A stretch of DNA of 64,000 bases, taken from Mesopusillimonas faecipullorum (lineage in GTDB: Bacteria > Pseudomonadota > Gammaproteobacteria > Burkholderiales > Burkholderiaceae_B). Made by a program: the position numbers and the translations under genes. Location: assembly GCF_020539505.1 (NCBI RefSeq), contig NZ_JACDXW010000003.1:62001-126000 (forward strand). Reading direction: 5' to 3'. Below are positions 17,325 to 23,592 of the stretch, piece after piece. The notes beneath the pieces were generated by a model. The model saw nothing but the letters and a program-made list of their open reading frames with translations, made no database searches and was not told where the DNA came from. Position 1 is the first letter of the stretch; every line of letters starts with the position of its first letter.

Positions 17325-18017
17325 ATGTCCACTTCGACTCGACTCGAAGCCTCCCTGACGCTCTCCGAAACCATTGCCGAAAGGCTGCGCGCCAATATCG
17401 CCAGCGGTCGCCTGATGCCAGGAACGCGCCTGCATCTGGATGATCTGCGCGCCGACTTCGGCGTCAGCCTCAGCCCACTGCGCGAGGCGCTGTCGCGTTT
17501 GAGTGCCGAAGGCTATGTGATGACCGAGGGTCGGCGCGGCTACACCGTAGCGCCGGTATCCCCAGACAATCTGCGCGAAGTCACACGCCTGCGTTGCGAG
17601 TTCGAAAGTTTTGCCCTGCGCGAATCCATACGTTTGGGCGACGATCAATGGGAAGGCGAGATCATTGCGGCTTTGTACCGACTGAACAAGCTTGAACGGG
17701 TCAATATCGAAGGGGAACAACTGGCCCTATGGGAATCCGCTCACGCGCATTTTCACCGCCAACTCATTTGTGCCTGCGATTTGCCTTTGTTGCTGCAATT
17801 TTGCGCCACGCTGCACGACCTTAACGACCGTTATCGCCGCATTTTCTTGCGCGATGTGCCCATAGACCGCGACGTACGACAAGAGCACGAGGCGCTCTGC
17901 GACGCCACCGTCAGTAAACGCGCTGATGATGCTTGCGACCTGCTGCGCCGGCATATCGAACGCAGCGCCGAATACGCTTTGCGTGCCTTGATGGCGCAGC
18001 AGACAGTCACTCAGTAG
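17325..18017 (+). CDS. GntR-family regulator (FadR subfamily, FCD domain)
   Basis: A 230-residue regulator with a winged HTH at about residues 10-75 (LRANIASGRLMPGTRLHLDDL then FGVSLSPLREALSRLSAEGYV) and an all-helical FCD ligand domain at about 85-215. FCD metal-binding His/Asp positions are plausible in the EFESF...HAHFHRQL...HEALCDA...HIERS series. ATG 17325 is chosen; an ATG at 17286 lies on top of the -10 box. It is divergent from ligAB-hydrolase and convergent with the ridA-like gene. It most likely senses a pathway aromatic and represses the island through the CGAT repeats, which is an inference. Confidence 0.9.
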   Translation: MSTSTRLEASLTLSETIAERLRANIASGRLMPGTRLHLDDLRADFGVSLSPLREALSRLSAEGYVMTEGRRGYTVAPVSPDNLREVTRLRCEFESFALRESIRLGDDQWEGEIIAALYRLNKLERVNIEGEQLALWESAHAHFHRQLICACDLPLLLQFCATLHDLNDRYRRIFLRDVPIDRDVRQEHEALCDATVSKRADDACDLLRRHIERSAEYALRALMAQQTVTQ

Positions 18018-18080
18018 GCCGTCTTCACGGCCCCTGAAAGCGATGCGGGTGCTGCCGGCAAGCCCGGCACGGCCAGATGC

Positions 18081-18485
18081 TTAGCCTAGGTAAGCCACGC
18101 AGTCTATTTCGACCAGAACACCGGCGCGATGCGGCGTACCACCTATACAAGTGCGCGTGACTTTCTCGCCCTGCATGAATTCGCGAAAGGCCTCGTTGAA
18201 GGCCGCAAAATCAGTGGTGTTACGCAAGCAAACACGCATATTGACTACCTGCGCCATGCTCGCGCCACCGGCTTCTAGCACCGAGCGCAGATTGCTGAGC
18301 GTCTGACGCGTTTGCACCTGAATATCGTCAGAGACGACCTCGCGAGTTTTAGGGTCTAGCGGCCCTTGACCCGACAAGTAAAGAAAATCACCCGCACGAA
18401 TGGCCTGCGCCAAGGGCGATGGCGTGCCTTGATTGGTAAAACCAGTGGTGGGCGCCGCGTCGGAATGAACAAGAATTTTGGGCAT
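18081..18485 (-). CDS. RidA-family protein with catalytic arginine (enamine/aminomuconate deaminase candidate)
   Basis: A 134-residue RidA/YjgF-fold protein. The catalytic arginine is present as R111 in KVTRTCIGGTPHRAG, and the acidic residue of the final strand as E127 in VLVEID. QAIRAGDFLYLSGQGPLDP is the usual N-terminal strand pair. Some RidA-fold proteins deaminate 2-aminomuconate in amino-aromatic pathways. Being co-transcribed with ring-cleavage genes, this one may deaminate the ring-opened product (inference). GGAG precedes ATG 18485. The gene follows the CMD-like gene by 19 bases. Confidence 0.87.
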   Translation of the reverse strand: MPKILVHSDAAPTTGFTNQGTPSPLAQAIRAGDFLYLSGQGPLDPKTREVVSDDIQVQTRQTLSNLRSVLEAGGASMAQVVNMRVCLRNTTDFAAFNEAFREFMQGEKVTRTCIGGTPHRAGVLVEIDCVAYLG

Positions 18486-18504
18486 CTGGGTTCTCCGTAA
18501 GGGC

Positions 18505-18951
18505 TCAAGCCGCCTGACTGGCAGCTTCGCGCTTGGCAATGTTGGCCAGCTGCTCGGCACCGCGATTGGCAGCCGATAGGCCGCGAAACAGGAAACACAG
18601 GTTGACCACTGCCTGCATTTCTTCCCAAGTAGCGCCAGCACGACGTGCAGCAATACCATGCAATACCGATGCGTCGCTACCATCCATCAGCAACATGCCA
18701 AACAGCATTAACTGCGAGGTTTTGACGTCAAAACACTTGGGATACATGCCATGTTCACGCATGCGCTCTTGGATAGCCAACATTTCGGGGTCAAGCGCAC
18801 CCGTGACATGCATGCGAGCTTCAATGCGGGGTGGGACGAAACCGAGCAAGTCTTCGTAGATGGCGCTGCGCGATTCCGCCGTCGTGGCGGGATCGGCGTA
18901 ATCGCCCATGGCTTGGCGAACAACTTCCTTATCTATTCTGGGTGGCAGCAT
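18505..18951 (-). CDS. carboxymuconolactone-decarboxylase-like protein
   Basis: A 148-residue all-helical protein with the CMD fold: a helix FDVKTSQLMLFGMLLMDGS, then HGIAARRAGATWEEMQAVVNLCFLFRGLSAANRGAEQL, which is the conserved His-Ala-Gly-x-Glu-Glu region. It lacks the CxxC of AhpD-type peroxidases, so an enzymatic decarboxylase/isomerase role on a ring-cleavage product is favoured over a redox one. The start at 18951 has a GAGG site. Its promoter region contains two CGAT-centred palindromes and it leads the CMD-RidA unit. Confidence 0.78.
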   Translation of the reverse strand: MLPPRIDKEVVRQAMGDYADPATTAESRSAIYEDLLGFVPPRIEARMHVTGALDPEMLAIQERMREHGMYPKCFDVKTSQLMLFGMLLMDGSDASVLHGIAARRAGATWEEMQAVVNLCFLFRGLSAANRGAEQLANIAKREAASQAA

Positions 18952-18965
18952 GCAAGTATCCTCTA

Positions 18966-19001
18966 CGATAAATCGATTTATATTAAATAATCGATTTATC
19001 G
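18966..19001. promoter_or_regulatory. 36-bp inverted repeat operator upstream of the CMD-like gene
   Basis: Arms of 13 bp (CGATAAATCGATT at 18966-18978 and its exact complement at 18989-19001) flank a 10-bp AT-only centre. Inside the left arm lies a perfect 14-bp palindrome, ATAAATCGATTTAT (18968-18981). It sits 15 bp from the start codon of the CMD-like gene, the right place for a repressor. It resembles the sites at 17244 and 19616. Confidence 0.7.
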
Positions 19002-19022
19002 TACTAGAAAAGTCACAGGCTG

Positions 19023-19556
19023 TCAGCTTCCGTCGCGGCCTGGCGCCACGGTGCCACACTTCTTGCAAGTGCGAAACTCGAGAGAATTGAAGAAATTATC
19101 GTAAGCGCGACTGACCGGGTCTTTGCGGTAGTCGTCGACGAAAAAGGTTTCTTCGTGCAACAGATGATCACACTGCGGACAGAACCAGTGAAATTTGTCG
19201 ATTTCGCCAGGCTTGCGCACGCGTTCAATAATGAATTGAAAAGCATCGGGGGCAAAACGGGGGGAATGCGGCACGAAGGGCGGTTGATAAAGCACCGAGC
19301 CCTCTGGCACGTGGGCTACCTTCACCTCGCCCTCGGGGGTGCGATACATCAGATCTTGAAAGCCCTTAAGCGAATACTGGATTTCGTAGCTGGGGTTGAT
19401 GTGAAACTCGCTGCGATATTCGCGCCCGCGCGCCACGAAAGCCAGTGTTTCGTCATCCAACCACAATTGATGGGTACGCTTACCGGTGTCCTTCAGATGC
19501 TGCATGACGGCATCCAGATCGACATTGGGCATTTTGAAGTTTTCAAGAATGATCAT
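19023..19556 (-). CDS. 3-hydroxyanthranilate 3,4-dioxygenase-like cupin dioxygenase
   Basis: A 177-residue cupin dioxygenase of the 3-hydroxyanthranilate dioxygenase family. Iron ligands are H52 and E58 in RSEFHINPSYEIQYS and H97 in VPHSPR. Substrate-contact residues R48 and E111 are retained, but the second arginine expected after HSPQ is shifted: the sequence is HSPRF, so Phe101 occupies that place. The C-terminal rubredoxin-like metal site is intact (C126/C129 and C164/C167). AGGAG precedes ATG 19556. The usual aminocarboxymuconate-semialdehyde decarboxylase and dehydrogenase are not in this cluster, so the substrate may be a related amino- or hydroxy-aromatic rather than 3-hydroxyanthranilate. 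Confidence 0.88.
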   Translation of the reverse strand: MIILENFKMPNVDLDAVMQHLKDTGKRTHQLWLDDETLAFVARGREYRSEFHINPSYEIQYSLKGFQDLMYRTPEGEVKVAHVPEGSVLYQPPFVPHSPRFAPDAFQFIIERVRKPGEIDKFHWFCPQCDHLLHEETFFVDDYRKDPVSRAYDNFFNSLEFRTCKKCGTVAPGRDGS

Positions 19557-19615
19557 GCTGTCTCCTGCTCGACTTAGGGGTGGACTGCTAAGGCGCGTCA
19601 TTCTGACACAATAAC

Positions 19616-19645
19616 CGATAAATTACCAAAAAATCGATTTTATTG
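19616..19645. promoter_or_regulatory. operator-like repeat upstream of the 3-hydroxyanthranilate-dioxygenase-like gene
   Basis: CGATAAAT (19616-19623) is followed by a 12-bp palindrome AAAATCGATTTT (19630-19641). The CGAT core and AT flanks match the repeats at 17244 and 18966, so the same regulator probably controls this promoter. It lies about 60 bp upstream of the gene's start codon. Confidence 0.55.
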
Positions 19646-19700
19646 CGGGTGGCCGATAGCCGTGTGGTGACCTACCGCCCTTATCAGAAATATCCTGGCG

Positions 19701-19967
19701 TCAAGCCGTCTCGCGCTCTAGCCAGCTTAACCATTGCAAGGCCTGCTCGCGCGTATGGCCACACATGTCGGGGCTGGGCTGCAAAGACGCACAGACCTTA
19801 GGGCGCCCGGGGTGGCCGAAAATGCGACACCGCTCGTGTTCATCCAACTGCGCACAGCGCACCCCAGCGGGCTTGCCAAGCGGCATACCGGGAATCGGGC
19901 TGGAAATGGAAGGGGCAGTGCAACAGGCACCGCATTGGTCGCGGCAATTCATCGTCATCAGGCTCAT
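19701..19967 (-). CDS. YkgJ-family cysteine-cluster protein
   Basis: A small 88-residue protein with eight cysteines: C8, C12 and the pair C15-C16 in [10 protein letters not shown], then one each in GVRC, HERC, PKVC and PDMC. This spacing fits the YkgJ/UPF0153 family, proposed to bind zinc or an Fe-S cluster; its function is unknown. The start may be ATG 19967 or one of the two nearby in-frame ATGs. The C-terminus is a short amphipathic helix, [13 protein letters not shown]. It is apparently monocistronic, unrelated to the catabolic island beside it, and convergent with nothing. Confidence 0.82.
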   Translation of the reverse strand: MSLMTMNCRDQCGACCTAPSISSPIPGMPLGKPAGVRCAQLDEHERCRIFGHPGRPKVCASLQPSPDMCGHTREQALQWLSWLERETA

Positions 19968-20003
19968 TAGCCTGCCATGATAACGCGGCTGCCGCCCCCG
20001 TTT

Positions 20004-21014
20004 TCAGGTGAGCCGCGTAAAACCAGGTACCTGGCGCAGCACCCAGACCGTCGCCATCGACAAGCCAAAAACGATCAGGGCGGTTAGCGGTACCTGCCAT
20101 ACCGTGCTGGCCTGCGGCGCGTACCAGCCGGTTTGCTTGCCTATGTCCAGAAACACGGGGTGCACGAGGTAAATGCCGAAGGTCAGGGGAATCACAGCGG
20201 GTAAACGCGGCAGGCGACGTGCATTCAAGATCAGCTGAAACACGGCCAGAGACATCCACGGCACTGTCAGACTGAAAGCATCGTAAAAGTAAACGTTAAG
20301 AGACTCGGAAGTGGTCAGGGCACTGGCCCCCGCAGCTGTGAGCGCTGCCGCAAGCACAAACACCAGCCCCGGTAGTGGCAAGCGCAACTGGCCCTCGAAC
20401 ATCATGCGCCCCGCCATGAAATAGCCGATGTAAGGCAGGAACCACACCAGAAAAAAACCATAACCCGAGCCACTGATTTCACGGTGCAGCCCCTGCAAAG
20501 TCGCCAAAGCAAACACCACCAAAATCATGAACAAACGCTGCCGCACAGAACTCCCGCTATATAGCAACCTTAGGCATGGGGTAAAGAGGTACAAGCCCAC
20601 CAGCATGTAGAGATACCACAAGTGGTAGTAAGGCTCGCCGCTCAGGGCCAAGCGCAGCCAATCTAGAGCATCGACGGACGCATCCTCAAGCCTATAGATA
20701 TAGGCGCGCCACAACAGAAAAAGGGCAGACCAGAAAACAATGGCAGGCAGTATGCGTATCGCACGACGCTGATAAAAACGCCGAAAGCCTTCGCGCTTGG
20801 AAGGGTCGAGCAGCAAAGCGCCACTAATCATGACGAATACAGGCACACACCAGCGTGTGGCGGCATCGTACACATTAGCCCATTGCCACGCAGTAGAGCC
20901 GTAGTCGGTAGTGGAGGTTAAAGGAAAGGCGGCGCAATGCAGCAGCACCACTGCCAGCGCAGCCATCCAGCGGGCAGCATCAAGCCTGCCGTAATCAGTT
21001 TGCGTAACGCTCAC
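20004..21014 (-). CDS. membrane acyltransferase (acyltransferase-3 family)
   Basis: A 336-residue integral membrane protein with about ten hydrophobic segments, of the acyltransferase-3 family that O-acetylates cell-surface sugars (WecH/OatA-like). The conserved early RLDAARWMAALAVVLLHC carries the Arg and His thought to act in catalysis. RAIRILPAIVFW and HLWYLYMLVGLYLFTP are further family landmarks. Translation starts with GTG at 21014, overlapping the stop of the upstream methyltransferase-like gene by four bases (GTGA), so the two are coupled. The acceptor is unknown; there is no SGNH domain. Confidence 0.85.
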   Translation of the reverse strand: MSVTQTDYGRLDAARWMAALAVVLLHCAAFPLTSTTDYGSTAWQWANVYDAATRWCVPVFVMISGALLLDPSKREGFRRFYQRRAIRILPAIVFWSALFLLWRAYIYRLEDASVDALDWLRLALSGEPYYHLWYLYMLVGLYLFTPCLRLLYSGSSVRQRLFMILVVFALATLQGLHREISGSGYGFFLVWFLPYIGYFMAGRMMFEGQLRLPLPGLVFVLAAALTAAGASALTTSESLNVYFYDAFSLTVPWMSLAVFQLILNARRLPRLPAVIPLTFGIYLVHPVFLDIGKQTGWYAPQASTVWQVPLTALIVFGLSMATVWVLRQVPGFTRLT

Positions 21015-21841
21015 TCGGGCTTGACGAATTTCAAAGTCATGCGGTCGCTCTCGCCTATGGCCTGGTACTTGGCCTTATCCGCCTCACCATTACGGTACGA
21101 GGGGGGCAAGGCCCACACGCCACCGGGGTGATCAGCGCTGTCTTTAGCGTTGGCGTTGATCTCGGAGCGGCCCACCAGCTTGAAACCTGCCCTCTGTACC
21201 AGGTCGATCACGTAGTCTTCATGCACGTAACCCGAGCTGGCTTTGGCATCTTGGGTACGCTGTGCAGGCAGGCGATGCTCTACCACGCCAAGATAGCCGC
21301 CTGGCTTCAGACTGCTATAGATACTGCGCAGCATGCCAAGCGCTGTGTCTTCGCTGTAATCCAGCCAATTGTGAACATTGCGGAAGGTGAGCACGCGGTC
21401 GACGGTGCCTGGCTCGGCCAGGGCCAGAGCATTAGGGGGTTCAAAAAAATTAACCTGAACTTTGTCGAACACCTCGGGCTTGGACGCGAGCTTTTCTTCG
21501 AACATCTTGGCATAGCGCTGATAGCGCTCTAGCTGAGAACGGCCATCATAGACCGCCGCAATATAACGCCCCTGCTCTCGAAGGTAAGGCGCCAGAATTT
21601 CGGTATACCAACCACCACCGGGGGAAATCTCCAGCACGGTCATGTTGGGCTTAATTTCGAAAAAGCTGAGGGTTTCGTAAGGGTGCCTGGCCTCGTCGCG
21701 CGCCACGAAAACCGGGGTGCGCACACTGCTATCAACAGCCGCTCGCAGCGGGTCGACAACTGGGGAAGTACTCTGCGCCCAAACGTTACCTACCAAGCCC
21801 AAAGTCAAGGACAGCAACAAGGCGCGTATCGGGAGTTTCAT
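21011..21841 (-). CDS. exported SAM-methyltransferase-like protein
   Basis: A 276-residue protein with a Sec signal peptide (MKLPIRALLLSLTLGLVGNV, then WAQ, cleavage near residue 24) followed by a class I methyltransferase fold: VLEISPGGGWYTEIL is the SAM-binding motif I and VDRVLTFRNVHNWLD lies in the motif II/III region. It resembles the predicted methyltransferase family COG4798, members of which often carry signal peptides although SAM is cytosolic. It may have another ligand or activity outside the cytoplasm. The start at 21841 fits the signal peptide; the frame continues upstream without support. It is coupled to the acyltransferase downstream. Confidence 0.83.
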   Translation of the reverse strand: MKLPIRALLLSLTLGLVGNVWAQSTSPVVDPLRAAVDSSVRTPVFVARDEARHPYETLSFFEIKPNMTVLEISPGGGWYTEILAPYLREQGRYIAAVYDGRSQLERYQRYAKMFEEKLASKPEVFDKVQVNFFEPPNALALAEPGTVDRVLTFRNVHNWLDYSEDTALGMLRSIYSSLKPGGYLGVVEHRLPAQRTQDAKASSGYVHEDYVIDLVQRAGFKLVGRSEINANAKDSADHPGGVWALPPSYRNGEADKAKYQAIGESDRMTLKFVKPE

Positions 21842-21941
21842 GTTTGTCCGCTTCCACGTGGTTTTTATGAAAACCATTTTATACACGTAGGCGGATCGGC
21901 GCTCTCAAGAAAAGTTCAGTATTGTGACTGAGCTTAAGCGC

Positions 21942-23348
21942 TTATGAAGGGTAGACGCAGACTCTGTCCCTACCCTGTTGCTTGGCTTGATACAAGGCCT
22001 GATCAGCCCTGCGCAGTATCTCTGAAACACCGATTTCCTTGCAACGGGGCGCGGCAATGCCTGCACTGACCGTTAGCACGACGGGCTCGTCGCCCAACAT
22101 GACCGGATGAGCCTGCAAGCTTTCACGCAAACGTGCAAACACGCCCTCGGCGGCCTCTTCAGTTTTACCCTGCAACAAAATCAGAAACTCCTCACCGCCC
22201 AGTCGCCCCAATTGATCCATCCCCCGCAAGCAACTTCTCAGGTGCTTGCAAAAGTGCTGCAAAGCCAAATCGCCCCTCAGGTGCCCGTAGCTATCGTTGA
22301 TACTCTTGAAGTAATCCAGATCCAGCATCATCACAACAAAACTGGGATCACTTTGCCGCCTGGCTGCCAGAGCCCGGCTCAAGCGCTCTACGATCTCTTT
22401 GCGGTTCCAGCACTCGGTTAAGGCATCGATTTTGGACAAGCGCACCACTTCGATTTCGGCTTTTTTACGCTCGGTGATGTCTATGCCGATGTTAAGAACA
22501 CGGCCACCGTGCAAACGCACGTTAGACCATATGGTGTGCACACGTTCACCGTTACGGGCTCTGGGAGCCCACTCTTGGAAAGTCAGGCTGGGGCTGGAAC
22601 TAACCGAGGCAATCACCTTCTTGCGGTCATCCAGGTCGGGGTAGAACAAGGATAAAGGCTCGGGATGCTCGAACACCTCTTGTTGATTCCAACCCAATCG
22701 GCGTTCGCACTCCTTATTCCACATGACACACTGCCCGTCTTCCTCAAAAGCGTTGAACAGCACTGGCGCGGACTGTAGCAAAGACTCGTACTGATCAACT
22801 GCCTCTTGCAAGCGCTCTAGCTTCTTTTCAAAGACACGCTTGCTGAACACTGCATAGCGCACGTGATGAAGCAAGGCCTGCAAAGCGGGTTCGTAGGCAG
22901 GGGCAGACACCGGGGGTTGGGCCAACACCCAAACAAGATGCCCGCAAGGCGATCCGTCGGGCAAAGCCAAAGCCCCTAGCAGGCATGCCTGCACCGGGTT
23001 TTGCAAAACTTCGGACAAGGTATTCAGCGCTTGCCCTTTGATCCACGCCACCGATTTTCCATCACCCAGTTCATCGTCAAATACGTGTGCGAGCTGCAAC
23101 ACGGCCGACCTTAACGTGACGCTTAGGCCTTCATCATGGAACAAACGCGGCTTTTCATCGGGCAGATCCAGATACGCCCAGGCATGGAGTATTCCCAGAT
23201 CGTGAACGGCACGAGACACGGCAGACTGCAACCAAGCCACATCGGGAGGGAGTGCCATGAGTGCGCTGACGTGACGCAGGATTTCACCCTCTCGCACCGC
23301 CGGCGAGAAACCTGCATCACCCGTTGTAGAAGCATCGGAGATAAACAT
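21942..23348 (-). CDS. diguanylate cyclase with GAF-like, PAS and GGDEF domains
   Basis: A 468-residue signalling enzyme making cyclic di-GMP from two GTP. The N-terminal ~170 residues look like a GAF sensor. A PAS domain follows (YESLLQSAPVLFNAFEEDGQCVMWN and GWNQQEVFEH). The GGDEF domain has an active GGEEF signature (RLGGEEFLIL) and an inhibitory I-site RGMD exactly five residues before it. There are no transmembrane segments, so it is cytosolic. ATG 23348 is chosen over a TTG 75 bases upstream. It is divergent from the metal ATPase gene and may not be related to it. Confidence 0.9.
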   Translation of the reverse strand: MFISDASTTGDAGFSPAVREGEILRHVSALMALPPDVAWLQSAVSRAVHDLGILHAWAYLDLPDEKPRLFHDEGLSVTLRSAVLQLAHVFDDELGDGKSVAWIKGQALNTLSEVLQNPVQACLLGALALPDGSPCGHLVWVLAQPPVSAPAYEPALQALLHHVRYAVFSKRVFEKKLERLQEAVDQYESLLQSAPVLFNAFEEDGQCVMWNKECERRLGWNQQEVFEHPEPLSLFYPDLDDRKKVIASVSSSPSLTFQEWAPRARNGERVHTIWSNVRLHGGRVLNIGIDITERKKAEIEVVRLSKIDALTECWNRKEIVERLSRALAARRQSDPSFVVMMLDLDYFKSINDSYGHLRGDLALQHFCKHLRSCLRGMDQLGRLGGEEFLILLQGKTEEAAEGVFARLRESLQAHPVMLGDEPVVLTVSAGIAAPRCKEIGVSEILRRADQALYQAKQQGRDRVCVYPS

Positions 23349-23592
23349 GGTCGTGGATGGACAGAGAGTATTGAGCTGGAAAGCAAGTCGATTGTAATAA
23401 ACAGTCGTCAATCGTATATTCAAGAAATGAAAAGACCTTTCGGCGTAACGCCACCGCGTGACTAGGCCAGGATGGGGCAGTTGAGATGGAATGAAGCAAG
23501 GTGAAGGCGGTGCGTTATAGAATCATGGGGGAGGCCAGCTCGGCGTCGTCGCCAATGGCTTGTTGTCTGCTACGCACATCAAAGTCATAGCC

